A DNA stretch of 64,000 bases from JBDSSS01 sp963764195 (lineage in GTDB: Bacteria; Actinomycetota; Actinomycetes; Actinomycetales; Dermatophilaceae): the NCBI GenBank assembly GCA_963764195.1, contig CAVXRG010000010.1, positions 744,001 through 808,000 on the forward strand, given 5' to 3'. The position numbers and the translations under genes are program-made. A model generated the notes under the pieces. It did not search any database, was not told the DNA's origin, and saw nothing but the letters and a program-made list of their open reading frames with translations. Shown here piece by piece: positions 17,256 to 25,870 of this stretch (position 1 is the stretch's first letter; every line of letters starts with the position of its first letter).

Positions 17256-18068
17256 TCAGACAGCGATCGGCGCACGGATGCCCGGGTCGCTCACGTAGTC
17301 GACGAGCTCGAAGTCGTCGAGGTCGAAGGCGTCGATCGTCGTCTTCCCCGGGGTGATCTGCATCGTCGGCAACGGGTGCGGCGTGCGCGTGAGCTGGAGC
17401 CGGGCCTGGTCGAGGTGGTTGAGGTAGAGGTGCGCGTCACCGAGCGTGTGGACGAACTCCCCCGGCTCGAGGTCGGTCAGCTCCGCGATCATCTGGGTGA
17501 GCAGGGCGTAGGAGGCGATGTTGAAGGGCACGCCGAGGAAGATGTCGGCGCTGCGCTGGTAGAGCTGGCAGGACAGCCGCCGGCGACCGCTCGGTCCCGG
17601 GGGTGAGACGTAGAACTGGAACATCGTGTGGCACGGCGGCAGGGCCATGTCGTCGACGTCGGCGACGTTCCACGCCGAGACGATGAGCCGGCGCGAGTCG
17701 GGGTTGGTGCGGATCTGCTCGATGACCTTCGCGATCTGGTCGACGCGGCGCCCGTCCGGCGTCGGCCAGGAGCGCCACTGGTAGCCGTAGATCGGTCCGA
17801 GGTCACCGTCGGGCCCGGCCCACTCGTCCCAGATCGAGATGCCGCGCTCGTGGAGCCAGGCCACGTTGGTCTCGCCCCGGAGGAACCACAGCAGCTCGCC
17901 GATGATCGAGCGGAGGTGCAGCTTCTTCGTCGTCACCACGGGGAAGCCGTCTGCGAGGTCGAAGCGCATCTGGTGGCCGAAGACGCTGAGCGTGCCGGTG
18001 CCGGTCCGGTCGGACTTCTCCTGGCCGTGGGTCAGGACGTGGTCGAGGAGGTCGAGATACTGCCGCAC
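17256..18068 (-). CDS. thyA: Thymidylate synthase
   Basis: A 270-residue ThyA that methylates dUMP to dTMP using methylene-tetrahydrofolate. The catalytic cysteine is in ALPPCHTMFQFYV, the phosphate-binding arginine pair in SRRLIVSAWNVAD, and the dUMP-binding block in LSCQLYQRSADIFLGVPFNIASYA. The start is GTG at 18068. It is classical ThyA, not the flavin enzyme ThyX found at the equivalent dapA-linked place in mycobacteria. Confidence 0.97.
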   Translation of the reverse strand: MRQYLDLLDHVLTHGQEKSDRTGTGTLSVFGHQMRFDLADGFPVVTTKKLHLRSIIGELLWFLRGETNVAWLHERGISIWDEWAGPDGDLGPIYGYQWRSWPTPDGRRVDQIAKVIEQIRTNPDSRRLIVSAWNVADVDDMALPPCHTMFQFYVSPPGPSGRRRLSCQLYQRSADIFLGVPFNIASYALLTQMIAELTDLEPGEFVHTLGDAHLYLNHLDQARLQLTRTPHPLPTMQITPGKTTIDAFDLDDFELVDYVSDPGIRAPIAV

Positions 18069-18145
18069 GCCCGAAGCCTATCCCCGCCCCGCCCGCCCGG
18101 CCCTCCCGTGTGCACCCACCGCGGGGCGCACTGCATACCGGCCCG

Positions 18146-19258
18146 TCAGGCGTCGTAGTCGAGCGTGACCTCATCGGTCACCGGGTGGCTCTGGCACGCC
18201 AGGACGATCCCCGCGGCCACCTCCTCCGGCTCGAGCGCGTAGTTGCGGTCCATCCGCACCTCCCCGGCGACGACCCTCGCCCGGCACGTCCCGCACACCC
18301 CGCCGGTGCACGAGTAGGGCGCATCGGGGCGGGCCCGCAGCGTCGCCGCGAGCACCGTCTCGTCGCGGGACGGCATCGGGATGACCGTCGTGCGCCCGTC
18401 GAGGTTGACGGTCACGGTCGCCTCGGGTGGCGCGGTCTCGTCGACGACGACGCGGCGCGCCGGCGCCGTCCCGTCGTCGACGTGGAAGATCTCGTGGTGG
18501 ACGTGGCCGGCGTCGACGCCCCGCTCGGCGAGCAGCTCCTGGGCGCCGGTCACCATCGCGAACGGTCCGCAGAGATACCACTCGTCGACCTGGTCGACCG
18601 GCACGAGCGTCGCGAAGATCCGCTCGAGCCGGTCCCGGTCGAGGCGGCCGTGGAAGAGCTCGACGTCCTGGGCCTCGCGAGAGAGGACGTGGATGAGGTG
18701 GAACCGCCCCGGGAAGCGGTTCTTCAGGTCCTCGAGCTCCTCGAGGAACATGATCGAGCTCGTCCGACGGTTGCCGAGCAGCAGCGTCACCCGCGAGCCC
18801 GGCTCCTCCTCCAGGGCCGTCGTGAGCAGGGCGAGGACGGGCGTGATGCCCGACCCTGCAGCGACACCGACATGATGCCGTATGCGGCTGGGCTCGGTCG
18901 CGCAGGTGAACGACCCGAGCGGGGTCATCACGTCGACGACGTCGCCGGCGGCAACGGCGGTGTTGAACCACGTCGACATCCGCCCCTCCGGCACCCGGGC
19001 GACAGCCACGCGGCGACGGAGACGTTGGCCGACGGCGTTGCGCGACTGGCAGATCGAGTAGGACTGGCGCACGTCCTCCCCGCCGATGGTGGCCCGCACG
19101 GTGAGGTGCTGCCCGGCCTCGAAGGCGTAGTCCTCCTCGAGCTCGGGCGGTACGGCGAAGGTCACGGCGACCGCGTCGTCCGTGAGCCGCTCGACGGCGG
19201 CCACCTCGAGCGCGTGGAACTGCGCCCGGTGCCGGGCGCGGGTGGTCGGGTTGGTCAT
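18146..19258 (-). CDS. paaE: Phenylacetyl-CoA epoxidase reductase subunit PaaE
   Basis: A 370-residue flavoprotein that passes electrons from NADPH to the di-iron oxygenase PaaABC. It has a ferredoxin-reductase FAD domain (RQSYSICQS), an NADPH domain (GVAAGSGITPVLAL, WYLCGPFAMV) and a C-terminal plant-type 2Fe-2S domain with SCTGGVCGTCRARV and a fourth Cys in VLACQSHP. Fifth and last gene of a paaABCDE operon, seven bases after paaD. The C-terminus ends exactly as family members do (VTLDYDA). Confidence 0.95.
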   Translation of the reverse strand: MTNPTTRARHRAQFHALEVAAVERLTDDAVAVTFAVPPELEEDYAFEAGQHLTVRATIGGEDVRQSYSICQSRNAVGQRLRRRVAVARVPEGRMSTWFNTAVAAGDVVDVMTPLGSFTCATEPSRIRHHVGVAAGSGITPVLALLTTALEEEPGSRVTLLLGNRRTSSIMFLEELEDLKNRFPGRFHLIHVLSREAQDVELFHGRLDRDRLERIFATLVPVDQVDEWYLCGPFAMVTGAQELLAERGVDAGHVHHEIFHVDDGTAPARRVVVDETAPPEATVTVNLDGRTTVIPMPSRDETVLAATLRARPDAPYSCTGGVCGTCRARVVAGEVRMDRNYALEPEEVAAGIVLACQSHPVTDEVTLDYDA

Positions 19259-19265
19259 GGGGGTC

Positions 19266-19781
19266 CTAGATCGCCTTGAACTCGTCGAAGGGCTCGCGGC
19301 ACACGTCGCAGCGCCGAAGTGCCTTGCACGCCGTCGACCCGAAGCGGGCCAGCTCGGTCGTCTCCTCGGAGCCGCACCGCGGGCACGCCACGACGTGCAC
19401 CGACAGCCGCACGGGGACCGGTCCCGCGCCGTGGTCCGGCACGGGGCCGGGTGGGGCGATACCGAAGCGGCGCAGCGCCTCCCGCCCCTCCTGCGTCATC
19501 CAGTCGGTCGTCCAGGCAGGGGCCAGTCGCGTGCGGATCTCGGCGGCATACGACAGCGCTCCGGCCTCGAAGCGGATCCGGTCGGCGATCGCCTCCATCG
19601 CCGGGCACCCCGAGTAGGTCGGGGTGATCGTCACGACCACGGTCCGCGCGTCCTCGTCGACCTCGATCCCGCGCAGGATGCCCAGGTCGGCGATCGAGAT
19701 GACCGGCACCTCCGGGTCGGGGATCCGCGAGATCGACTGGGCCACAGGCGAGTCGAGCTGTATGGCGTTGGGTACGCTCAC
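19266..19781 (-). CDS. paaD: Phenylacetyl-CoA epoxidase assembly protein PaaD
   Basis: A 171-residue protein with an N-terminal DUF59/MIP18-type domain (IPDPEVPVISIADLGILR, YSGCPAME) and a C-terminal zinc ribbon with CPRCGS and CDVC. PaaD is thought to help mature the iron centres of the epoxidase. The GTG start at 19781 overlaps the paaC stop as GTGA. The frame continues upstream to 19883 without family similarity. Confidence 0.92.
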   Translation of the reverse strand: MSVPNAIQLDSPVAQSISRIPDPEVPVISIADLGILRGIEVDEDARTVVVTITPTYSGCPAMEAIADRIRFEAGALSYAAEIRTRLAPAWTTDWMTQEGREALRRFGIAPPGPVPDHGAGPVPVRLSVHVVACPRCGSEETTELARFGSTACKALRRCDVCREPFDEFKAI

Positions 19782-20584
19782 CAGGTCGCCCCGGGGTGGG
19801 ACCGCGCGATGTGCTGCATCTCCGCAAGCAGCGAGCCCATCGGCCGCGAGTGCACGCCGTCGCGACCGCCACGGGAGCGCCACCTCGGCGCCTCGGGCAT
19901 CGTGAGGGTTGCCTGGTCGACGACCTGCTCGACGACGCGGACCACAGCCGACCGGGCCGCGCTGGGGGGCGCCACGAGCGCGCCCGACTCCACGGCCGCC
20001 AACGCCGTCGGCTCGTCGTCGAAGAGCTCCTCCACGTAGGGGGCCACCCGGACGAGCGCCTCCTGCATGCGGCGGTGCGACTCGGACGTGCCGTCACCGA
20101 GGCGGACGACCCACAGGCTCGCGTGCTCGAGGTGGTAGCGCACCTCCTTGAGCGACTTGGCCGCGATCGCCGCGAGCATCGCGTCGGACCCGGCGGCCAA
20201 CCGACCGTGCAGCTCACACTGCCAGGCGGAGAACCACAGCAGCCGCGCCATCTCGTCTGCAAAGTCCCCCCGCGGCTGCTCGACGAGGTGGACGTTGCGG
20301 AAGGAGCGTTCGTCGCGCTCCATCGCGTAGGCGTCCTCGCCGCGTCCGGTCCCGTCGAGCGACCCGACGTAGGGGTAGAGGCCGCGCGCCTGGCCGAGCA
20401 GGTCGAGCGAGATGTTGCCCAGCGCCATGTCCTCCTCGATCTGGGGCGCGTTGGTCATCCACTCGGCGAGACGCTGGGCGTAGACGAGGGCGTCGTCGGC
20501 GATCGCGAGCAGGTAGGCCGCGGACGGAGCGGGCTCCGTCCCGGGGGCGGTGGTCGTGTTCGTCGATGGCTCTCCGGCAATCAC
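19778..20584 (-). CDS. paaC: Phenylacetyl-CoA epoxidase structural subunit PaaC
   Basis: A 268-residue ferritin-like helical protein. PaaC is the catalytically silent partner of PaaA in the 1,2-phenylacetyl-CoA epoxidase. Typical segments are LGNISLDLLGQARGLYPYVG, ERDERSFRNVHLVEQPRGDF and KEVRYHLEHASLWVVRLGDG. It starts at GTG 20584 overlapping paaB and ends overlapping paaD. The first 20 residues are Thr/Pro/Ala-rich and probably disordered. Confidence 0.94.
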   Translation of the reverse strand: MIAGEPSTNTTTAPGTEPAPSAAYLLAIADDALVYAQRLAEWMTNAPQIEEDMALGNISLDLLGQARGLYPYVGSLDGTGRGEDAYAMERDERSFRNVHLVEQPRGDFADEMARLLWFSAWQCELHGRLAAGSDAMLAAIAAKSLKEVRYHLEHASLWVVRLGDGTSESHRRMQEALVRVAPYVEELFDDEPTALAAVESGALVAPPSAARSAVVRVVEQVVDQATLTMPEAPRWRSRGGRDGVHSRPMGSLLAEMQHIARSHPGATW

Positions 20585-20880
20585 AGGTACTCGACATCCT
20601 CGGGCACGTCGTAGAAGGTCGGGTGCCGGTAGACCTTGTCGGCCGCCGGGTCGAAGAAGGTGTCCTTCTCCTCCGGGCTGCTCGCCGTGATGTCGTCGGC
20701 CCGGACGACCCAGAGCGACACCCCCTCCTGGCGCCGGGTGTAGACGTCGCGCGCGTTGCGCAGCGCCATCGTCGCGTCAGGAGCGTGGAGCGACCCGACG
20801 TGGACGTGCGAGAGCCCTCGCTTGCCCCGGACGAAGACCTCGTAGAGCGGCCAGCTCGCCTCGACGTGCCGCGCGCTCAC
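20581..20880 (-). CDS. paaB: Phenylacetyl-CoA epoxidase subunit PaaB
   Basis: A 99-residue protein matching the small bridging subunit of the epoxidase. WPLYEVFVRGKRGLSHVHVG at the N-terminus and SLWVVRADDI in the middle are diagnostic. The GTG at 20880, inside the paaA stop, is preferred over the frame opening at 20997 because it begins right before the conserved block and restores the GTGA overlap seen at each junction of the operon. Confidence 0.94.
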   Translation of the reverse strand: MSARHVEASWPLYEVFVRGKRGLSHVHVGSLHAPDATMALRNARDVYTRRQEGVSLWVVRADDITASSPEEKDTFFDPAADKVYRHPTFYDVPEDVEYL

Positions 20881-21932
20881 GCGGCACTCGTCGCGGACCG
20901 CTCGGCCGCCTTGGCGGCATACGCCGTCGCCGCCTCCCGCACCCAGGCACCGTCCTCGTGGGCGGCCCGTCGGTGGCTGATCCGCTCCGCGTTGCACGGC
21001 CCGTCACCGCGCAGCACCCGCCAGAACTCGTCCCAGTCGATCGGTCCGAAGTCCCAGTGGCCGCGCTCCTCGTTCCAGCGCAGGTCGGGATCGGGCAGGG
21101 TCAGCCCGAGCTTCTGGGCCTGCGGCACCATCATGTCGACGAACTTCTGGCGCAGGTCGTCGTTGGCGAACCGCTTGATCCCCCAGGCCATCGACTGCTC
21201 GGTGTGGCCGCCCTTGGCCGCGGCCTCCCCCGTGTCGGGCGGACCGAACATCGCCAGTGCCGGCCACCACCAGCGGTCGGCGGCGTCCTGCGCCATCGCC
21301 TGCTGGGCCTCGGTGCCGCGCATCAGGTTCCAGAGGATCTCGAAGCCCTGCCGCTGGTGGAAGCTCTCCTCCTTGCAGACCCGGATCATCGCGCGGGCGT
21401 ACGGGCCGTAGGAGCACCGGCACAGCGGCACCTGGTTCATGATCGCCGCACCGTCGACGAGCCAGCCGATGGCGCCGCAGTCGGCCCAGGTCAGCGTCGG
21501 GTAGTTGAAGATCGAGGAGTACTTCTGCTTGCCGTCGTGCAGCCGGTCGAGCAGCTCCTGCCGGTCGACTCCGAGTGTCTCGGCCGCAGAGTAGAGGTAG
21601 AGCCCGTGCCCGGCCTCGTCCTGCACCTTGGCGATGAGGATCGCCTTGCGTCGCAGCGACGGCGCGCGGGTGATCCAGTTGCCCTCGGGCTGCATCCCGA
21701 TGATCTCGGAGTGGGCGTGCTGGGCGATCTGGCGCACGAGCGTGTCGCGGTAGGTGTCCGGCATCGCGTCCCGCGGCTCGATCCGCTGGTCCGCGGCGAT
21801 GAGCGCGTCGAAGTCCCCGGCGGCCGCGAGGTCGGCACGTGGCGGCTCGTCGCGCGCCCGCTCCTGCTCGTAGGCCTCCGTCTCGGAGGCGTTGAGCGGG
21901 ACGTTCGGGTCGATGACGTCGTTGCCATACAT
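20877..21932 (-). CDS. paaA: Phenylacetyl-CoA epoxidase catalytic subunit PaaA
   Basis: A 351-residue di-iron oxygenase that epoxidises the ring of phenylacetyl-CoA, the key step of the aerobic hybrid route for phenylacetate and phenylalanine breakdown. Iron ligands are visible in AKVQDEAGHGLYLY and CKEESFHQRQGFEILW; WDFGPIDWDEFWRV near the end is also conserved. ATG 21932 starts with MYGND as in family members. It is the first gene of paaABCDE; neither the CoA ligase (paaK) nor the later ring-opening enzymes are in the window. Confidence 0.95.
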   Translation of the reverse strand: MYGNDVIDPNVPLNASETEAYEQERARDEPPRADLAAAGDFDALIAADQRIEPRDAMPDTYRDTLVRQIAQHAHSEIIGMQPEGNWITRAPSLRRKAILIAKVQDEAGHGLYLYSAAETLGVDRQELLDRLHDGKQKYSSIFNYPTLTWADCGAIGWLVDGAAIMNQVPLCRCSYGPYARAMIRVCKEESFHQRQGFEILWNLMRGTEAQQAMAQDAADRWWWPALAMFGPPDTGEAAAKGGHTEQSMAWGIKRFANDDLRQKFVDMMVPQAQKLGLTLPDPDLRWNEERGHWDFGPIDWDEFWRVLRGDGPCNAERISHRRAAHEDGAWVREAATAYAAKAAERSATSAA

Positions 21933-22005
21933 GAGTCCAGTATGCGAGATCACCGCCGGGTCGGGCAAAGGTGGTGGTCCTCGGCGCGCCTGAGAGGATG
22001 CCGGG

Positions 22006-22656
22006 GTGGACACTCCGGGACTTCCAGACGCCAGCGCAGCACACGACCACCCGCACGAGCACAACCACGAGCACGACCACAGCCACGAGCACGACCACGA
22101 CGGAGCGGGCGACCGCGGCCCGGTCGCCGACGCGAGCGTGCGCGTGGCCCGGGTGTCGGACGCCCCGGCCGTCGGGCTCGTCCAGGCGGTCGTCTACCGG
22201 GAGGCGTATGCCGCCCACCTCGCCCCCGAGGTGCTCGACCAGTTCGAGCCCCGGGCCTTCACCATCGCCTGGCGCGAGTCGCTGTCCCAGCCACCGACGC
22301 CGGATCACCTGCTCCTCGTGGCCTGTGCCGGCGAGCAGGTCGTCGGCTTCGCCGCGGTCGGGCCGTCCGAGGACCCCGACGGCGTGGGTGCGGCGGAGCT
22401 GCTCGTCCTCGCCGTCCACCCCGAGGCCCGGCGGCAGGGGCACGGCTCGCGGCTGCTCAACGCCGCCGTCGACACCGCGCGCGGCCGCGGCCGGGCCGAG
22501 CTGGCGACGTGGCTGCTCGCCGCCGACGAGGCGACCCGCGCGTTCCTCGAGTCCGCGGGGATGGGCGTGGACGGCGCCCACCGCGAACGGGTCGTCTCCC
22601 CCGACGGCGGGACGGCCCGCGAGGTGCGGTTGAGCGCCGTCGTCGCCGGGCCCTGA
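22006..22656 (+). CDS. GNAT acetyltransferase with a histidine-rich N-terminus
   Basis: A 216-residue protein divergent from paaA. Residues 46-216 form a GNAT domain: VRVARVSDAPAVGLVQ opens it, LLVLAVHPEARRQGHGSRLL is the acetyl-CoA-binding motif A and ATRAFLESAGM is motif B. Residues 13-31 place a His at every odd position (ten in all), alternating mainly with Asp, Glu and Asn. Such tracts bind Ni/Zn/Co in metallochaperones; on an acetyltransferase the role is unknown. The start is GTG 22006 with GAGAGG ten bases upstream. The DNA of the tract is a near-repeat of CACGAC/CACGAG and may expand or contract. Confidence 0.8.
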   Translation: MDTPGLPDASAAHDHPHEHNHEHDHSHEHDHDGAGDRGPVADASVRVARVSDAPAVGLVQAVVYREAYAAHLAPEVLDQFEPRAFTIAWRESLSQPPTPDHLLLVACAGEQVVGFAAVGPSEDPDGVGAAELLVLAVHPEARRQGHGSRLLNAAVDTARGRGRAELATWLLAADEATRAFLESAGMGVDGAHRERVVSPDGGTAREVRLSAVVAGP

Positions 22657-22664
22657 GTCCCGGC

Positions 22665-23372
22665 GTGCCCGCGGAGGAAGGGCCGGGCCTGCCATGGGGC
22701 GGGGCCCATCGGCGCCGCATCGTGCGTCAGGGAGTCTCGGTGGGGGTTGCCACCGGGGCCTACGGCATCAGCTTCGGCGCGCTGGCCGTGGCTGCCGGTC
22801 TCGACGTGTGGCAGGCGTGTGCTCTCTCCCTGCTCATGTTCACCGGCGGCTCGCAGTTCGCTTTCGTCGGGATCATCGGCGCCGGGGGGATCGCGGCCGC
22901 GCCGTCGGCGATCGCCACCGCGTCCATGCTCGGCATCCGCAACGGTCTCTATGCCCTCGAGCTGACCCAGCTCCTCGCCGTCCGCGGTGCCCGGCGGGTC
23001 GCCGCGGCCCAGCTGACGATCGACGAGTCGACCGCCGTGGCTGTGTCGCAACCCGATCCGCGCAGCTCTCGCCTCGGCTTCTGGGTCGCCGGCCTGAGCG
23101 TCTACGGGTTGTGGAACCTCATGACCCTCGCCGGTGCGCTCATCGGCAACACGATCGGCGACCCCCGCACCTACGGTCTCGACGCGGCCGCCGTCGCCGC
23201 CTTCACCGCCCTGCTGTGGCCGCGGCTCCGAGACCGCGACGCCGTCGCGATCGCGGTGGTCGGGTCGGTCGTCGCCGCGGCGCTGATGCCCGCGCTGCCG
23301 GCCGGCATCCCGGTGATCCTCGCGTCGGGAGCTGCCCTCATCGCGCTGCGGCGGCCCCGGGGGGCGGCATGA
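22665..23372 (+). CDS. azlC: AzlC family branched-chain amino acid exporter, large subunit
   Basis: A 235-residue polytopic membrane protein. RQGVSVGVATGAYGISFGAL and LLMFTGGSQFAFVGIIGAGG are the AzlC hallmarks; AzlC with AzlD exports branched-chain amino acids or similar compounds. The GTG at 22665 is the only reasonable in-frame start after the GNAT gene but lacks a visible ribosome site; ATG 22694 is out of frame. It overlaps azlD as ATGA. Confidence 0.88.
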   Translation: MPAEEGPGLPWGGAHRRRIVRQGVSVGVATGAYGISFGALAVAAGLDVWQACALSLLMFTGGSQFAFVGIIGAGGIAAAPSAIATASMLGIRNGLYALELTQLLAVRGARRVAAAQLTIDESTAVAVSQPDPRSSRLGFWVAGLSVYGLWNLMTLAGALIGNTIGDPRTYGLDAAAVAAFTALLWPRLRDRDAVAIAVVGSVVAAALMPALPAGIPVILASGAALIALRRPRGAA

Positions 23373-23683
23373 GCCTGTGGACGGCCGTTCTCGTCGGCTC
23401 CGCGTGCGCCTTCGCGCTCAAGCTCGCCGGCCACCTCGTCCCGGCCCGGCACCTCGAGCACCCGCGGGTGAAACGGGTCACCGCGGCCCTGCCCGTGGCG
23501 CTGCTCGCCGCCCTCGTGGCCACCCAGTCACTCGGTGGGCCGGGAGGCACGGTCGTCCTCGACGCGCGGCTCGCCGCGCTCGGGGTCGCGGTCGTCGCGC
23601 TCGTGCTCCGGGCGCCGTTCCTCGTCGTCGTGGTCCTCGGCGCCCTCACCGCCGCCGGCCTGCGCGCGGTCGGCTGGGCCTAG
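23369..23683 (+). CDS. azlD: AzlD family exporter, small subunit
   Basis: A 104-residue protein with four predicted membrane helices, the usual AzlD size. It shows the family pattern FALKLAGHLVPARHLEHPRV followed by ALPVALLAALVATQ. The start overlaps the azlC stop and lutA follows after ten bases, so azlCD and lutABC may be one transcript. Confidence 0.88.
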   Translation: MSLWTAVLVGSACAFALKLAGHLVPARHLEHPRVKRVTAALPVALLAALVATQSLGGPGGTVVLDARLAALGVAVVALVLRAPFLVVVVLGALTAAGLRAVGWA

Positions 23684-23693
23684 GTTGGTCCCC

Positions 23694-24434
23694 ATGAGGG
23701 TTGCCCTGTTCGCCACCTGCTTCAACGACACCATGTGGCCCGAGACGCCTCGGGCCGTCGTCACGCTCCTCGAGCGGCTCGGGTGCACCGTCGAGTTCCC
23801 CCGTGCCCAGACGTGCTGCGGGCAGATGTTCACCAACACGGGGTATGCCGACGAGGCCGTCCCGCTCGTGCGCTCCTTCGTCGACGTGTTCGGCGCCTAC
23901 GACGCCGTCGTCGTCCCGTCCGGCTCGTGCACCGGCTCGGTGCGGCAGCAGCACGCCGGGCTCGCCCGTCGCGTCGGTGACGCCGGCCTCGAGCGCGACG
24001 TCACCGCCCTGACGCCCCGCGTCCACGAGCTGTCGGAGTTCCTCGTCGACGTGCTCGCGGTGACCGACGTCGGGGCCTACTTCCCGCACCGCGTCACCTA
24101 CCACCCGACCTGCCACTCGATGCGGATGATCCGGGTCGGCGACCGACCGCTGCGGCTGCTCCAGCAGGTGCGCGGCATCGACCTCGTCACGCTGCCCGCC
24201 GCCGAGGAGTGCTGCGGCTTCGGCGGCACGTTCGCGATGAAGAACTCCGACGTGTCGGTCGCGATGGGTGCTGACAAGGCCCGCCACGTCCGCGCGACCG
24301 GCGCCGAGGTCGTCGTCGCCGGCGACAACTCGTGCCTGGCCCACATCGGCGGGCTGCTCGATCGCCAGCGCTCCGGGGTGCGCACGATGCACCTCGCCGA
24401 GATCCTCGCCTCGACCCAGGAGCACCCCGCATGA
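23694..24434 (+). CDS. lutA: Lactate utilization protein A (iron-sulfur oxidoreductase)
   Basis: A 246-residue protein of the LutA/YkgE family with two CCG domains: AQTCCGQMFTNTG near residue 40 and AAEECCGFGGTFAMKN near 170, which ligate a 4Fe-4S-type cluster. With LutB and LutC it oxidises L-lactate to pyruvate in aerobic bacteria. ATG 23694 starts the family-typical VALFATCFNDTMWPE. It overlaps lutB by four bases. Confidence 0.94.
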   Translation: MRVALFATCFNDTMWPETPRAVVTLLERLGCTVEFPRAQTCCGQMFTNTGYADEAVPLVRSFVDVFGAYDAVVVPSGSCTGSVRQQHAGLARRVGDAGLERDVTALTPRVHELSEFLVDVLAVTDVGAYFPHRVTYHPTCHSMRMIRVGDRPLRLLQQVRGIDLVTLPAAEECCGFGGTFAMKNSDVSVAMGADKARHVRATGAEVVVAGDNSCLAHIGGLLDRQRSGVRTMHLAEILASTQEHPA

Positions 24435-25870
24435 GCCGCACCTTCGTCGGGATGCCGGCGTTCCCCGTCGCCGCGAAGGCCGCGCTCGCCGACCCCCAGC
24501 TGCGGCGCAACCTCGGTCACGCCACGGCGACGATCCGGGCCAAGCGGTCCGCCGTCGTCGACGAGGTCGCGGACTGGGAGCAGCTGCGCGTCGAGGGCGC
24601 CGAGACCAAGGACCGGGTCCTCGCCTCGCTCGACACCTACCTCGTCCAGCTCGAGGAGAAGCTCGTCGAGGCCGGGGCGACGGTCCACTGGGCCCGCGAC
24701 GCCGACGAGGCCAACGCCGTCGTCATCGAGATCGCCCGCAGCAAGGGCGCCGACGAGGTTGTCAAGGTCAAGTCGATGGCCACCGCGGAGATCGGTCTCA
24801 ACGAGGCGCTCGAGGCCGCCGGCATCAGCGCCTGGGAGACCGACCTCGCCGAGCTCATCGTCCAGCTCGGGGACGACCTGCCCAGCCACATCCTCGTCCC
24901 GGCGATCCACCGCAACCGGTCCGAGGTCCGCGAGATCTTCGCCCGCGAGATGGGGCACGTCGGGGTGCCCGCCCCCGACGACCTCAGCGACGACCCGGCC
25001 CGACTCGCGGAGGCGGCCCGGCTCCACCTCCGCGAGAAGTTCCTCCGCGCCAAGGTCGCCGTCTCCGGAGCGAACTTCGCTGTGGCGGAGACCGGCACGC
25101 TCGTCGTCGTCGAGTCCGAGGGCAACGGGCGGATGTGCCTCACACTCCCCGAGACGCTCGTGTCCGTCGTCGGGATCGAGAAGCTCGTCCCCACGTGGGA
25201 GGACCTGTCGGTCTTCATGGAGCTGCTCCCCCGGTCGTCGACCGGTGAGCGGATGAACCCCTACACCTCGATGTGGACCGGAGTGACGCCGGGCGACGGG
25301 CCACAGGAGGTCCACGTCGTCCTCGTCGACAACGGCCGCACCTCGGTGCTCGCCGACGTCGTCGGCCGGCAGGCGCTGCGCTGCATCCGGTGCTCGGCCT
25401 GCCTCAACGTCTGCCCCGTCTACGAGCGGGTCGGCGGGCACGCCTACGGCTCGGTCTACCCCGGCCCGATCGGCGCGGTCCTCGGGCCGATGCTCCGAGG
25501 GCGGCAGGGAGCGGTGGAGAAGTCGCTGCCCTACGCCTCGACCCTCTGCGGTGCCTGTTTCGACGTCTGCCCGGTCCGGATCGAGATCCCCGAGCTGCTC
25601 GTGCACCTGCGGACCCAGGTCGTCGACGACCACCGCTCGCGACCCAGCGCCGAGGGCCTGGCGATGCGGGCCGGCTCGTGGACCTTGAGCGGGGCCAGCC
25701 GGCTCGAGAAGGCGCAGAACGCAGCCACGACGACGGGCCGGCTGCTCGGAAGCCGCACCACGCTCGGTCGCCTCCCCTGGCCGCTGACGTCCTGGAGCAC
25801 GGCCCGGGATGCGCCGGCGCCACCGAAACAGACCTTCCGTCAGTGGTGGCGGGCGGTGGGCCGATCATGA
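24431..25870 (+). CDS. lutB: Lactate utilization protein B (iron-sulfur protein)
   Basis: A 479-residue protein with an N-terminal LUD domain (NFAVAETGTLVVVESEGNGR) and two 4Fe-4S ferredoxin motifs, CIRCSACLNVCPVY near residue 317 and CGACFDVCPV near 371, followed by the C-terminal LutB domain (FRQWWRAVG). It is the electron-transfer core of the L-lactate oxidation complex. It starts at ATG 24431 in the lutA stop and ends overlapping lutC. Confidence 0.94.
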   Translation: MSRTFVGMPAFPVAAKAALADPQLRRNLGHATATIRAKRSAVVDEVADWEQLRVEGAETKDRVLASLDTYLVQLEEKLVEAGATVHWARDADEANAVVIEIARSKGADEVVKVKSMATAEIGLNEALEAAGISAWETDLAELIVQLGDDLPSHILVPAIHRNRSEVREIFAREMGHVGVPAPDDLSDDPARLAEAARLHLREKFLRAKVAVSGANFAVAETGTLVVVESEGNGRMCLTLPETLVSVVGIEKLVPTWEDLSVFMELLPRSSTGERMNPYTSMWTGVTPGDGPQEVHVVLVDNGRTSVLADVVGRQALRCIRCSACLNVCPVYERVGGHAYGSVYPGPIGAVLGPMLRGRQGAVEKSLPYASTLCGACFDVCPVRIEIPELLVHLRTQVVDDHRSRPSAEGLAMRAGSWTLSGASRLEKAQNAATTTGRLLGSRTTLGRLPWPLTSWSTARDAPAPPKQTFRQWWRAVGRS

